From Odontesthes bonariensis (Eukaryota; Chordata; Actinopteri; Atheriniformes; Atherinopsidae), in assembly GCF_027942865.1 (NCBI RefSeq), contig NC_134522.1:35591149-35655148 (forward strand): 64,000 nucleotides of DNA, read 5' to 3'. This document shows, piece by piece, positions 12,606-25,311 of this stretch (within the stretch, counting starts at the first letter, position 1; each line of letters begins with the position of its first letter). The position numbers and the translations under genes were made by a program. The notes beneath the pieces are model-generated. The model saw nothing but the letters and a program-made list of their open reading frames with translations. It was not told the DNA's origin and did no database searches.

Positions 12606-14300
12606 CCTGGTTAGAACCATACCAGTCATTGCCTTGCCTGCACATTTCTGCTGTAGTGGTTCCCATAGAATCTGTGGGTGAACAGAATTAACACTTTTGA
12701 TAATTGATCATTGGAGTCATTTTTAAAGGTGACATAAAATGCCTTTTTTAACAAGATGACACAATTTCCTGAGGTCTTATTGAAATATATGAGACAGGCT
12801 TTGGTCAAAATATCTTCTGGTTTAAGCATAGCGGCTCTTCACGCAGCCCTACTGAAACGCCTTTCCTAATAGCAGGCTGTTTTGAGGGGCAGGGACTGTG
12901 AGCAGCTACCCCCCCCTAAACTATGTTACCTGGGCATCCGGTGTACAATTTAATGCAGTAAACACAAAAATAATTATGCTATTCCTCCTGTGATGCCAGA
13001 AACACCCTAGCTCTCTTTATAGATATAGATAGTTACTCTACTCATCCGAGAGGGAAGTTGTTAAGCAATGTAGGGCTGTAAGTAGCAACAGATGTTAGTA
13101 AACAATGCTTTCTCCTTAACAGTAATGGACCAAACCAGAGATGTACACAGCATAACTCATAGCGATGTATTTTGTATATATTAACATCATTAAATAATTG
13201 TGCTTGAGCACCGACATGTTTATTAGAAACAAGGTGATAACACAATGTTAACGCATTGAGTGTGGGACATGGCATTCAATGTAGCAACGAGAATGAGGAG
13301 AGGACTGGTGATGTGGCAAATACCCACCTTATCTTACCCACCGTATCACAGCAGCGGGTTGTAATCGTTCAACAAGATAATGTAACGATAATCTTTCAAA
13401 AAGTAATAGCAACAACCACACAGAAGTTGGTGTACATACTCCTCATTATCTAACCTGTTAGCATTAGCAACTTGTAAACAAAAAAAAAAATCAACAAAAA
13501 ATTATAGTGAATTATTGCGCAAATACTTCAATTTCCCTCATCTGAAGTTCAGGGACTTAAAGTTGGAACTACTCTTTCTTTTAGGCGCAGTTTCTTTGCA
13601 AATCTAGAGTTGAACTGGCCCAAGTTGGTAAAATGGTCTGATGAAAAGTGGTTGTTGCATATACAGTCATTTGCTAATGTTTGCTTGAACTGTTCTCAAG
13701 AACAGAAAAAAGTTATCCCGCCATAATATATCTCTGTTAAAGATAAAATGCCAAAATTGCTGTCAGTTTATCCAGTGTTAATATGATAGCCATTCTTGTT
13801 TTTGACTGTTGGTCAGCTAAAAAAGAAGTCACGTGAATATTAAATTTAAATATGTTTCTTTGAAACAATCCTCTGACAATTTATTCCCTGAGTGTTATAT
13901 TTTGATTGGCTGAAAAGCGGTGTGGTAGTTAGCACTGTCACACTATTCGCAGCAAGAGGGTTCGAATTGTTTGACTCGTTCACAAAATACTGCAATATGT
14001 AGTGAGTCAGCCATTTTGTTGTGCTGTGTGAAATTGTATATGAAACATCACTTATCACACTATATAATGCACTACATTTGAGTCCCATGGTACACAAAAA
14101 TGAGGTACATGGGTATACAAAAGATGTACAGTAAATGGATTGAAATAGACAATCCTGCACTGAGCTCCGAATCCAGGAGCTAATGGAGTAAGCTAACTGC
14201 AGCCACTGCTAGTTGGCGCAAACATTCACAGCTCAGCATTTTGATTTTCTTATATGTTTAAGAATGCCTGTTGAGCAAATAAAATTTCTCAGATGCCTCA
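12606..14300 (+). other. 3' flank / probable 3' UTR of dact1 with a dispersed-repeat-like block
   Basis: No gene is seen. A segment at about 12725-12920 (containing GTGACATAAAATGCCTTTTT and a poly-C tract) looks like a dispersed teleost repeat. A canonical AATAAA sits at 14278-14283 and could end a 1.7-kb 3' UTR, but nothing links it directly to the gene. Confidence 0.4.
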
Positions 14301-14499
14301 GCCATGAAGTGCCTCATTTCTTTTTACTGACTTGAAAAACAATTAGGAACATATAATCATATTTGAAACTTAAGTTGTTCCGTCTAAACTGTAAACATGT
14401 TCTGTATAATTTTTAATGCAACTTTCTTTTTTAATATTTCCATGTGTCTGCACACGCTAATGTGATTAGTACACGGCGGTAGCTGTGATGCGTCGGGCT

Positions 14500-15370
14500 C
14501 AGTTTGAGCGACGCGACCCAACGCTGAAATGGCCGCTTGTACAACTGACCGAACGGAATAGCCTATTAGTGCTGATGCCATCAGCCCCAGTAGCTTGTGA
14601 CAAAGCCAGAATTTTAGCAACGCTCCTATGCAGAAAAGCGCCAGACAAGCCTAAAAGGCTCCAATTCTCTCCGCTGAAACACCTGCTCTGAACTCCACTG
14701 AGCTTAGAGACAGGCCTATGAATGAGATGTTCTGAGTAGGCATCAGAACACTCTTTTCCCAGTTTATGGCAAAACCCAGGTCGGTTAGATGTGACACAAG
14801 CAGCCTGGTGTATGCCTTGGATTGTTGAGGCGACTGAGCTGCAAGAAGCCAGTTGTCTATGTATGTTGCCAACCGCATCCTGTCCTCTCTGAGGCACGAT
14901 GGCAGCCTCGGTGCACTTCTCAAACACCCTTGGGTGACCGTCCGAATGGGAGCACCAGATTTTTGTACGTTTGGTCTTGGATGGCAAATCTGAGATATTT
15001 CCTGTGAGGGGGGTATCTCTTATATATGGATGTGGAAATAAGCGTCCTTTAGGTCTATTGAGATAAACCAATCTCCTGGACGCACCAACCGTATAAGAGA
15101 TGCATGCGTAAGCATTCTGAACGTGTACTGCCTCGAGTATCTGTTCAGGGCGCGCAAATCCAGTATCGGTCTTAACCCCCAGCCCTTCTTTGGGACAAGT
15201 AAATACCTCAAGTAAAACACACTCTGGCTCTGCTCTGGCGGTACCGACCAAATCGCGCCTTTGTTTAGCGGCATTTGGATTTCCTCTTGCAGAATACCAG
15301 CTTGTTCTCCCTGGGCCTGCGAGTGCAATACCACGTTGAAGGTGGGTCCTATTCCGTCCTGCAAACAATT
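14500..15370 (-). pseudogene. DIRS copy A reverse transcriptase remnant
   Basis: RT homology is spread over at least three overlapping minus-strand frames (15020-15364, 14651-14923 and 14499-14700), so there are at least two frameshifts. Residues of the fingers (ILDLRALNRY) and of the palm (SIDLKDAYFHI) are clear. The expected catalytic YxDD reads YIDN around 14862, a loss of one aspartate. The frame ends near 14500 before any RNase H motif. Confidence 0.82.
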
Positions 15371-15589
15371 TTGTGTTTTTTTTCCTTTTGTTTTTTTTCT
15401 TTTTTGAGTTTCTTTCGTGGCTGCGCCCTCGGCTCTAAGCCTGGCTGCGCGCCTGAGAAAAACTTTAATAAGTTCGGAGTTAGGGAAGGAGGAAAGTGAG
15501 TGTTATGGCACTGGTGTATGCTTTTGGGACTCTGCTGTGGCTCCACAGCATGTGGCATGTCCGATTTTTTATTTTTTTTTAATTCTTTT

Positions 15590-17098
15590 TAAACTTTTTA
15601 TTTTAACATTTTTTATTATTTATTTGATTAGGACAATGCACATTCATCAACATATCAGCAAAAGCATCAATGGAAATATGCCGGCGTTAGCACAGTTGCT
15701 AAATTTCATCCGCTGGTGTCCATCAGGTTCCTCTGATGGACACCACCATTTGGCCAAATTTAGTGCTGCGCCATTGTACATGAGTCTCCTCTAGTCTATG
15801 CTCTGGTGTTTACTCTAGAGGATTTTGTCTTCATGAAATCCTGTAATAGTGGAGGAGCTAATCCTTTGAAAACCTTAAAGATGAGACAGACATCCAAAAC
15901 CAACTAATAGCTATCAAAGTCCAAGATTTTGTACGTATTAATAATTTTACAATAATGGTAATGTATAGGTTTTTTGTCGAAAGTTTTAAGTGTTCTCTTG
16001 AAGAGAGACTTGATTGGTTTTAAAATACTCTCTATGTGACCATGTTGTATAACAGTAGGAAATATGAGTAAGTATTAATGCATGCATATAAGTCTTCGCT
16101 GACTCCATAGTCAGGAAGGGTCTTAAATTTAAATTGAATTGTATTTGTGACTTTTTTAACATGTTGCTTAAAATTAAGATTAGAATCGAAGATTACCCCG
16201 AGGTACTTAAAGTGTTCAACCACATCAAGTGTCTCTCCATCCACCATGACTGATGGTTGCTGTCCCTCTGTTGCCTGCCGGGAGTAAAACATACAGACTG
16301 TTTTGTTTTTTTATTCAAATGTAAACAACAGTTTTGGAGCCAATGGGACACTGGCACCATGGCTCCTGAGTGAATTGCAGCAGCTTCTTCAATTGAATTG
16401 GCATGATAGTATAATGCAGTGTTGTCGGCATATAGTTGCATTTTTATATTTCTACAGACATTTGGTAAGTTATTGACATATAGGCTGAATAAAACAGGAC
16501 CCAATATTGAGCCCTGTGGTACTCCAGCAGAACAAGTGAGGTATGAAGATAATGAATCACCAATTTGAACTGCCTGTTTTCTGTCCAACAGGTATGATTT
16601 CATCCAGCATATGGCACTATTTGAAAAGTTGAAATTAGTTAATTTAGCAATAAGCACATCATGATTAATGGTGTCAAAAGCACGCTTTGAATCAAGAAAT
16701 ACACCAGCTACAAAGTCACCCTGATCTAACAAGCTCTTTAAGTTTTCTAGGAAAGAACAGGTAGCTGTCTCTGCTGAATGAAATTTCCTAAATCCAAACT
16801 GAATTGGATGAAGAGTGGCATGGCCATTATTTAAGTATTCAGTCAGTTCTGTGGTAACCCATTACTCCGTTACTTTGGAAATTATAGGTAAAATACTTAG
16901 TTCTCAGATTTTGTCTTGTCCCCTTGACTGGGGTGACCCGAGCAATCTTCCATGTATGTGGTACCATTCCTTGTTTTATGGATAGATTAACAAGATGTGC
17001 AATTGGGTCAGCAACAGCCCCTGTTGATCTTTAAAAAGTCACTAGTAAAACCAAATGTATCTCTGGCCTTTGAGCTTTTTATAGATTCAATTATTTTT
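15590..17098 (-). mobile_element. LINE (non-LTR retrotransposon) fragment inserted in DIRS copy A
   Basis: The minus-strand frames 16193-16732 and 16032-16292 encode a LINE reverse transcriptase: FLDSKRAFDTINHDVL, GVPQGSILGPVLFSLYVN and YADNTALYYH, then FKYLGVIFDSNLNFKQH. The palm motif reads YADN instead of YADD. The 3' end faces low coordinates near 15600-15640, where the sequence becomes a T-rich tail beside the common fish LINE ending GGACAATGCACATTCATC. It separates the DIRS gag from the DIRS RT, so it is younger than that element. The frames are broken (shift near 16200), so this copy is inactive. No target duplication was resolved because the 3' side is low-complexity. Confidence 0.8.
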
Positions 17099-17099
17099 A

Positions 17100-18540
17100 T
17101 TACACTTTACGGGTCATCTTCCTCTTGATGCGGCTGTGGGTTGTGACCGCTGAAACGACCACAGCACGTCTTTTGAAAGGGCTGGAACATGCCCCAGTGA
17201 ACTCGGACAGGAACAGAACTTTTCTTGTCTGGCTGATCCTGCTCCCCACCTCCACAGACAGTGCTCTAGGTAGCACGTCTCTTCTTCTTGGCGCCTCCAT
17301 CACTTTAGGCGCAAAGGGTTTCTTAGCCCACGCACCTTTGAGCTCCGGAGCTTTCCCGCGGTCGTTTGACGGCGTTTGGGATTGACGTTTGGGGATGCAG
17401 TAGGCAGGTTGAGCCACAGCTTGTGCAAACGTCTGCCGGGAAGCAGTGGAGGGAGGAGGTGGCTCCTTCCTGGGTAGGCACAGTTGAAGTGCTTCCCCTT
17501 CCCTTCTCTTCTCCTCGCAGCGCTTCTGCATCGTGGCCACGGCTGGACCGAATAAGCCTTTCGGGTCCACGGGCACGTCGAGGAGTTGAGTTTTCTCTTT
17601 CTGAGACAGACTGGACAGATTCAAGCATCTGGTTCTCTCTTGAGCAACCATCAGGGCCATGGCTCTTCCAGAGGTCTGGACAGCACACTCGTGGAGACGC
17701 AGGCAGAGGTCCGTCACAACGCATAGCTCGTTCCACAGATCTGAAGTCGGTGTGGTCGTCATCTCCTCCTGTAGTTCTGCCTGATAGGCCAGGAGCAGTG
17801 AGGAAGCATTTAAAGCTCTCCCCGACATGGCCCATGCCCTGTAGCTCTTTTCAGTCAAAGATGATTGAAAACAGTCTTTGGATGGGAATGCAGGGGCAGC
17901 TGAAGTCATGGAGGACTTCTGTGGGTGGAGGTTCAACAGGGGGCAGGTGTGCAAACCCTCGCCTTACCATGTCGACCAGTCCACCGACCCTCCCTGGACG
18001 GGGTTCTTGGTGGTGAACGGGTTGAACCAGGACCGGGTCGCTTCCTTGAGAAGGCCGGGAGCAGCTGCCTGGTAGAAGATTTTGCTTTGGGGAGCCAAAG
18101 CAAACGTGTCATAGCGGGACATGGTTGTCTCCACCAGGGTTTCAGGCCACTCAATGCCCAGCTTCGCAGCTGCTCTTCTACAGACGTCGTGCAGGTCCTC
18201 GCTGATGGCGGGTTTGGTGTGCCGCCGCACAATTCACTGTCAACCAAGAGAATGAAGGGCTCGTCCTGCTCGTCTTCTTCTGACCCGTGGCGGAGGAATG
18301 GCAACCCCATCACAGCGTCCGCGGCAGACAGGCTAGCTTGGCGCGCTAGCCTACGTTTGCGGGTTTTCAGGGAGAGATGTGCACAGTTCTCACAACTAAC
18401 TGGAGATGGTAGCGCGTCCTGGGCGTGTTGCAGCCCAAGGCACCAAGCACAAGCAGCATGGTTATCTCCAGGCATTTTGTTGCAGCAGGTGCACGGTTTA
18501 GCTGGTGGCTTGTTCGTCTCCATGACGAGGGACGGCACAA
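17100..18540 (-). pseudogene. DIRS copy A gag-like gene, frameshifted
   Basis: This is the gag-like protein of the DIRS element, the presumed structural/nucleic-acid-binding component. The N-terminal part (minus frame 17933-18538) has a Cys/His cluster: CTCC, then CAWCLGLQHA, then CENC at about 18380-18490. Homology then passes to the frame 17964-18230 (AAKLGIEWPETLVETTMSRY) and to 17100-17954, which carries ERTRCLNLSSLSQKEKTQLL and the Pro-rich LCLPRKEPPPPS. Two frameshifts (near 18235 and 17955) break the gene. The same Cys/His arrangement appears in DIRS copy B at 26.4 kb. Confidence 0.75.
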
Positions 18541-18900
18541 GCTTCGTGTCTTAGCACAAAGACTCAGTATGGCTGTGCAGTCACAGGTAGCGTTCGGCGA
18601 CCGAGTGTTTGGCTCGCTCTGTGAACGTATCTGCTCGCCCGTTAGCCGCAACTGCCATCTGAGAGGTTGCTTCTGGGAGCGGGAAGAGGTGTTAGACTGA
18701 AGAGAGAAGGTCACGTCAGGCTCTTATTGTAGGAGGAAGTCCCTCCTCTGTGGAACAGCCACTTCTGACTGCCAGTCAGGACTGGCGTAGTGTAAAGGAG
18801 CTTCTGGGGACAGCACATAGGGGCGTGTCCCAGAGTGAGATACCGAAACGAATGTTGAAAGAGAACCTGAGGTTGTTTCTGCCTCTCTAATAATGTGTCA

Positions 18901-21010
18901 AATTGTTATTTAATAACAATATTACAATGTTATTTAAGTTTTAATTTGATTACACCAAGTCGGCTCTTGTTTCAGCCATAGAACACCCTTTGTCTCTGAT
19001 CCTTTGCATAGATGAGGGCAGATAGTCTACAACTCTCTGCTGGTGAATGTTCAAATTCAAACTCTTCTTATCTTCAGCCATTGAAGGGATTTGGTTCTGG
19101 GACCAAAAGCTGTCTTGTGATCTGACAGTTCCTCCATTTATGTATACTAAAGTATACTTCTACTTTTACTATTGCCCTTGGATTATGTCTTTTAGTCTCT
19201 GGTAAAGCCAGGTTCATGAGTTTATAATGCACTTTCAGATGTTTAATAAACCTGTGTTTTCTCCAGTGTTTCAATTTTCATGTCCAGACATTTTCAGAGG
19301 AAGTAAATGGTCATTAATTAAATATAGGAAGCTCATTATCTATATTAAAGGCCTTCCAAAGATTAAACAAATTAGTCAGCTTTTCTCACATTTGCAACTG
19401 TAAAAAATGTTGACCACTTTAATAAAATTATTAGGTAGACTTTGTCATTGCCTTTCTAAATTACTGCTGAATCTTCCAGACCCAGATGTGGTAATGTGTG
19501 CATTTGTCAGACAACTTCTGTTGCAGCTGTATGTTAGCGTGTTGAAGCCCAGTGGAGGAGGGGTGAGGGGAGGAATAGAATTTTTGCAACAATCAACAGT
19601 GTCCAGTATTGGAGTCTTGAAGTTTCCTGTATACCTTTTGAAAGGAATAGTCCCATCGTGCAGGAAATGTTTGAGGGTAAAATATTTCCTTGAGGTTTCA
19701 CTTTGGTCCTTGCTCCTCTGGAAGAAGCAAAACGTCCAGAACAGACAATGCAATGCTGTTGATCTGTTGTCTGGATGAGGCTTTGTTTTGGATCTATTAT
19801 TAGATTAGCTTTTCAGAGGTGTTGTTGGCAATGTTTGCTTGTTAAGGATCTGACTGAACAAACTGCCCTCAGGAGCAAGTGGTAATCCTCATGTCGTCCA
19901 ACCCAGCAAAGATGCCAACTGGGACGTAGAATCTAAACCCGTGCAAGAAGACGAGCAGCCTCAAAATCAGGCAGTTCATCATTGATTCTTTATATGGCCA
20001 TCTGTTCTAACCACAGAAGTCCTGCAAAATATGGCATACAAGCTCTGGGTTCTGGTCCTGCTGGCATCTAGAAGTTGGCCAGTCAGACAAAAGCAGACTT
20101 TTAGGGAGGGGTCTTCTAGAGACAGCAACTAAAGCTGCTTATTTCAGGAGGAATGGCTGCACGAAAGACCAAACTAGAACAGAAAACTTCAAAGAATGAT
20201 TTTCTTTTTCAAGCTGTTAGATGTGTTAATTTAGTGGAGTCCTGCTGTTAAAAATTAGTGCTGGGAAGTAATTAAATAGGCCCTCTAGCTTTAAACATAA
20301 AGATAAAATGTAGATAAATGTGTTAATGAACATGAACATGAGCTTGTTAGTCCAAATTTTATTGGGGTTTATAGATGTCTGCAACTCCCACTCTTTGTGC
20401 CAAGCTTAGTGAAAGAATCCTTGGCCTGCAGCAACTCTGCATCCATTTATGATTTCATGATGATGGCAAACAAGAGTATTTCAATGATGGCAAGAATTTA
20501 AGATTTGATTTATTTGACACCTGATGGTTTCCTTTGTTGAAGTTGTGTTTTACCTGAAACTCTAGTCATCATTTTCATTTATACTGGTCCCAAATTGACA
20601 CGTTTGAGATGATAGCTCCCTCAATGTTTAAAAAAAATCCAGAAAGCTCTGCCTTCCCACTGAGCTCTTTTAGTTTTCCATTGTTGTTTTTATGTGCTGA
20701 AACAGTTTGTATTTAAATATTTCAACAATCAGAAACTTTGACTTGAAAGTAAAACCTGATTCCTCCTGAGGTTTAATCACCAAAATTGATTCAGCTCTAC
20801 CAACTTTGTTCTTGTAAATTTTCACTGTGTGTGTTTATAATGTCAGTGTATGTCAATAAAGGTGCTTAATTATGCTTCAATAAATGTTGACCTTGATTTG
20901 AGCATGTTTGTGTTCCTGTTTTTTTTTCATTCTCTTCTTCGCATTTTGAAATAACTTCTTCCCTGCTGCTGAGCCCAATATTTTGGTATTCTGCCCCTCG
21001 TTACCTACTG
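18901..21010. other. Intergenic DNA, no gene recognised
   Basis: The sequence is AT-rich with scattered short open frames, none with a recognisable domain. Two AATAAA motifs lie close together near 20856-20883, followed by TG-rich sequence, which could mark the 3' end of an unrecognised transcript or repeat. Confidence 0.5.
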
Positions 21011-21014
21011 ATGT

Positions 21015-21150
21015 GTCCATCGGTGTATGAATGTGTGTGAATGCTTAGAATGAAGCACTGTGTGAGTGAAAGTGGCACGGTGTGTATAAGCACTTTGAGG
21101 GGTTAGCTAAACTAGAAAAGCACTATACAACTATAGTCCATTTACCATTC
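21015..21150 (+). mobile_element. LINE/SINE 3' tail fragment
   Basis: The string of motifs GTGTGTGAATGCTTAGAATG, AAGCACTTTGAGGGG, AAAAGCACTATACAACTATA and CCATTTACCATT is the characteristic 3' end shared by many teleost LINEs and the SINEs that borrow their tails. No coding part is attached. Confidence 0.7.
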
Positions 21151-21879
21151 AAAGTTCGACATGAAATGTGCGCTTTTCTCACAGCTATGGCTGAGTCTTT
21201 ATCATCCAATCTGTCTGGACATAGCTTAGCCCCACAAACAGCATGGCTTTCTAAAAGAATGCCAACACATGCCTTTCCAACTGGATTTAATTTAAAATCT
21301 ACAACTGTTAATGAAGACAGAGCATAAAAACAAGGTGGCAACGCTGAGATAGTTGTGAAACAGATCAAAGATTAGCCCCCACCCCCTTTTTTAGTTTTAG
21401 CTGGAGGGAAAAAGTTAGTGCAAAACTAACTGGAGTTGAAGTGTATAGGGGTAAAAAAAAAAAAAAAAAGATGTAAAAACGTGTGATTCCTTTTCTGAGC
21501 ACAGGCAGTGTCATGACTTGGTTCTTAAGCCGTGACAAACAGGGTTTAACCAAAGAATAATTAATGTATTAACATAAAACACTGAAAGAAGTGTATTTTT
21601 TTCACTAGACTGTGTGTGAGGAACAAAAGCCCAAGCTGAAAAGTAAAGATGTCTAAAAGATGACTGATATTACTTTATTTCTTTGCTGTAGTGGATAGTT
21701 TAGGTGGTGAGGGAACAAGGTGCTCTGTGTGTTCTGTACAGGGAGCTGCTGACTGCTGATGTTGCTCGACTTTCCTGGAATTCATCATATGCAGCCAGCA
21801 GTGACAGGGCGTCTCTGTCTGCACAGTAAAACACTGTTTATCTGTTTCACTCGCACCTCTGCAGAGCTCAGCATGCATG

Positions 21880-22260
21880 GTTCAGATACCCCAACCAGCT
21901 CAGCTGACTACTTTGGATGCGGAGCAGCTCTCCTTTGATGGTCAAGCTCCTCACCCCATCTCTAAAACTGACCCCAGCCACCCTTCAAAAGAAAACTAAT
22001 TTTAGCCGCTTGTATCCATGAGCTTATTCTTTCTGTCTCTGACCAAATCTTATTACCATAGATGAGGGTTGGAACAAAGATGGAGCCGTAAATTGAAAGT
22101 TTCCCCTTTTCCACGTGGTGCACCACCCTCGTTACTACTGATGAAGCCCCAGCCCGTCTGTCCATCTGTTGTTCAAACTTGCTATCTTTCGTTCACCATA
22201 TTCCAAGATACATAAACTCCTCTGCTTGAGGCAGAGACTCATCTCTTAAAAACCATGGCC
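21880..22260 (-). mobile_element. Rex3 (RTE-clade) LINE fragment, RT C-terminal region
   Basis: The minus frame 21962-22165 contains KLSIYGSIFVPTLIYGN, IWSETERISSWIQAAKISFL, a strong match to the region after the RT domain of the fish Rex3/RTE family (usual form SIYVPTLTYGHELW). Similarity continues in other frames on both sides. It is a short, decayed 3' piece. A second, more upstream Rex3 piece lies at 54.5 kb on the same strand. Confidence 0.75.
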
Positions 22261-22525
22261 TCGGACTTTGAGGAAATTACTTTCATCCACTTCACACAGC
22301 TTCAAAACCACGCCTGTGGACATTGAAGGTTATGGTCATGTTATCTCTGTAAAAATATGAATGTAAAGTTATTAGTTATCAGTTGAACTGTCTTTGAGTT
22401 TTTGCTCTTTAATTTCCTTGTTTCCTGTTTTGTTTTGTAGAGTTTACCTTCCTGTGTATTCAGTTATATTTACTCCTGTGCACACCTGAGGGGTGTTCCA
22501 TGTAGCTGGATTGAGGGAAAGCCAG

Positions 22526-22690
22526 GTTCTATTTCATCCTTACTGGCCGCCAGAGGCGGCGCTTTCAAGCACTGGATGATACATCTTGCGCATGCGCAGG
22601 TCGAGTGTTTATACCAACAACGTCACTCGTGACCCCCTGCTGACCCCGGAGAGCCTATATACTTCTGGCAATATCAGCAGGTCAGTCCTT
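22526..22690 (+). repeat. DIRS copy B left terminal repeat
   Basis: It starts GTTCTATTTCATCC. From about 22546 to 22690 it is an inverted copy of 30479-30624, including GCGCATGCGCAGG and the TATACTTCTGGCAATATCAG segment. The outermost 20-odd bases differ from the right end, as expected for DIRS elements whose ends are completed by the internal complementary region. Confidence 0.9.
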
Positions 22691-23368
22691 TTTCATCTTC
22701 TCGCTGCGCAAGGTAAGTTACTGCGTCTGCATATGAGACGAATTCTAAAACCAATTTTTACTTCATCGTTCGCTGCTGGTGGTCTCGCGACGTCCCGTCG
22801 AGGCTGCGAGCTGCTCGCCCTTCAGAGACCGCAACGAACTGCCGAGAGGTCTGTAACCTTTTTTCTTTCCCTCGGCTGATGAAGTTTACTCCCAGCTGTT
22901 ACAAGCGCCGGTCTAGGTAGCGTGCTCGCTCCTTCTCCCGGTGCTGTGCGCTGCACGTGAGTAACAGTCTGTTTATAGTTGCATTGTCGGTGAAGGCTAC
23001 ATTGCTAGCCCTCTCCCGGCATCTGTGACCTGCCTATGTTAAGCGGCCAACTCGGTTGTGCCGGTTCTTTGATTTTGTTGCTGCTATTGTTCTGCCCCTC
23101 TCCTGGTGTGAGGCGGCGTTTGCGCCCCCCGCTCCCAGCACAGGTGGCCTATAGTGGTTGTCGGTGAAGGCTCCGTCTGCGGCTTCCCCTCCCAGCATCC
23201 ATCTATTGAGAATGAGGAGTCACGTGACTCCGATCGGCCGGTCGGCCATGTTGGCAGAAGAATCTATTGGTTGCCAGGGGCAACGCCATTAACTTGACGG
23301 ATATCTTCCCGCATTTGTCATTTCGGCAGGGCAGAGACGAATACAAAAGAAAGAAAGAAAGCAAAGCA

Positions 23369-23708
23369 ATGGAGAGAGATAAGGCGAAAGAAAAGGGACC
23401 TTACAGGGACAAGCTTATTACAAGCGCAAAGCAGCGGTATTTGGAGAAACTGTCCAGCATCCAAAATATTGATCCTTACGAGCTCCCTGCAGCAGAATGG
23501 CACAGAGACCTGGACCAGTTACCTCCGTGCACATATATGGACATAGTCAATTATCTTGTCTTTGGTGTAAGTTACTACACTATGCAGGAGTTTAAGTCAC
23601 AAATCTTTAGAATCGTACGAGACTTTCTGCTGTGGCTGGGTGCAGGACTTGGCCATCTACAAGCCTCCAGGTGGCTCTGGTGATGATAACAGCGTTGTAC
23701 TGGCAAAG
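23369..23708 (+). pseudogene. N-terminal exon of an ISL2EU partner protein (YqaJ/SWIM type), frameshifted
   Basis: The frame from 23369 (within a longer open frame from 23267) encodes YRDKLITSAKQRYLEKLSSI, DPYELPAAEW and YMDIVNYLVFGVSYYTMQEF, a conserved N-terminal module of fish transposon-derived proteins that continue with a SWIM zinc finger and a YqaJ-like nuclease. Near 23605 homology leaves the frame and continues in another one (CCGWVQDLAIYKPPGG) up to a GT donor at 23709. The SWIM and nuclease regions are absent from the element, so only the two ends of the gene remain. The family assignment is from remembered motifs. Confidence 0.65.
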
Positions 23709-24171
23709 GTAAGGTTCTTGTCATGCATTTTAGTACGTTGTAATTACATTGCATTTAGACACCTCTTGACCAAAATGACAACGTAATTAACTGCGACTTG
23801 TTTTGTAAACACTAGATTAACGAGATGTTCAATGTACACAAACCTTTCCAATGTTTTGATGTATGCTAAAGCTTATGTTTAGGTATTTAGTTGTCATTTG
23901 ATTTTAGCCCAACGACACATACTGTAGCGGGTTATTGTGTTGAGTGTTGGGGGCTGCAAAGTGAACAAACCAGTTCTGGGTTGGCTAGGGTACTTATGTG
24001 TGATTGCAAGGTGTACATGTCCTGGTTAGATTTAAGCCATTAACATTTTGAATGCAAGGTGTACATGTCCTGGTTAGATTACAGCCATTATCAATGTGTC
24101 TAAAGTGTAGACTGTAACTTGAAACAAATGCTTTTTACTGTTTAGTTTATTTAACTTTATTTATTTTACAG

Positions 24172-24298
24172 GTCCTGCATTCACAGAGACTCTGTGAGCC
24201 TCCACTTACCAGTCCAGTGGTATCACTTCAGTTGTGTGGGGCTTGTGGACAGACCCTCCGCTGACACGCCATGGTTTTGCCCTTCTTGTGCTGAATAG
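24172..24298 (+). pseudogene. Terminal exon with PHD-finger end, same transposon gene
   Basis: After an acceptor (TTATTTTACAG at 24161-24171) one frame reads VQWYHFSCVGLVDRP and PWFCPSCAE, ending at TAG 24296-24298. WYHFSCVGL...WFCPSC is the C-terminal half of a PHD zinc finger. The first half of the finger is degenerate here. An AATAAA follows at about 24489, fitting the 3' end of the + strand gene. Confidence 0.65.
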
Positions 24299-25050
24299 TG
24301 TTTTTTTTTGTTTTTTTGCACTAGTAACAGTATTATTTTATTATCATTGCTTGTTGTCAATGTTTACATGCTGGAATTTTTTATACTTTTGATACTGAAT
24401 GCACACATGTTCTTTTGCACTGTTAACTTTTCCTAGAGGTATATTGCATTCTGCACCTTGCGCCCTTATTCTTTTTTCCTGTTCTGTTAATAAACATTGT
24501 TAAGCCATGTCAAGTTGTTTCAAGCATTTATTTCAAACAAATTAAAAAGTAATGAACAAGCCACTCAAACATTTATTTCAAACAAATTAAAAAGTAATGA
24601 ACAATGAAGAATGACCTCAAACAACACTTTTGCACATGTTCGTTAAGGCACAGCAAACAGTGACAATCTTATCTAAAGGCATTAGGTTTTCACCCTCACA
24701 TTTGAGCAGCATGTGCACAGGTACAGTTGAATGAAAAAAAATCTGAATTTGTCTATGCAATCAATGGCAAACCCATCACAGAACACATGCAAAATAAAGA
24801 TACAGACTGAGAGGGTAACGCTGCTCATGGTATGACAAAAGGGCTGAAGGGGTACACATTAACACATTAGCCACATTAGGGGGTAGTTAACATTAATTTT
24901 CGAAGAGGCAACAGTTTGCAAATTGAGCATTTTCGAAGAGGCAACAGTTCGCTAGTTAGCTAGCTAGGCAGCAACGTCAGGTGCACTTCAGGGTTTGCAA
25001 CAACATAAAGTAACTTCGTAGCTTTAAGAGACAACAACATAAAGAGATTT

Positions 25051-25311
25051 TTAGATAACGTACCCGAGTGAAAATGTAGAGAACACACTCTCATCGACGG
25101 AGGGGTGCAATCGAAAGTAAGGTCCAGCCAGCCAGGCAACCCGGCGTCTCCTCGTCAGGTCAGACGCCTGCTCTCCCTGATGCTGCATCCATTTAGGAAA
25201 CCGAAAAAAATTTATTTCGTTGTTCCTATGTTTCCCAAACGTATTATGTGAGGTACTGGAACAGTTCTTCACACAGCAGTGATTTCCAGGCATGTTCTTG
25301 CAATTCCGCAC
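25051..25311 (-). pseudogene. THAP-domain exon of the ISL2EU-like transposase
   Basis: The THAP domain is a C2CH zinc-dependent DNA-binding module found at the N-terminus of several transposases. Starting at the internal Met (25293) the frame reads MPGNHCCVKNCSS (the CxxxC pair), FFRFPK and RRRVAWLAG, all THAP hallmarks, and ends shortly after. The remaining transposase, including the catalytic core, is not in the element. It lies next to the right inverted end and points inward, opposite to the + strand gene. Confidence 0.72.

Larger units (their letters stand above)
14470..18900 (-). mobile_element. Decayed DIRS-type retroelement (copy A), interrupted by a LINE
   Basis: On the minus strand I read a gag-like ORF (18540 to 17100), then, after a 1.5-kb LINE insertion, reverse transcriptase pieces (15370 to 14500). 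The RT carries the LVPKKGWGLRPILDLRALN and FISIDLKDAYFHIHI blocks of DIRS elements. The sequence stops within the region after the RT palm, so RNase H and the tyrosine recombinase are missing. Several frameshifts and a non-canonical YIDN in place of the catalytic YxDD show it is inactive. The 5' limit near 18900 is approximate; no terminal repeat pair was recognised. It lies in opposite orientation to DIRS copy B at 22.5-30.7 kb and belongs to a clearly different family. Confidence 0.82.

Noticed and set aside
17366..18554. Plus-strand open frames over the DIRS copy A gag
   Set aside because: They are antisense shadows of the minus-strand gag remnant.
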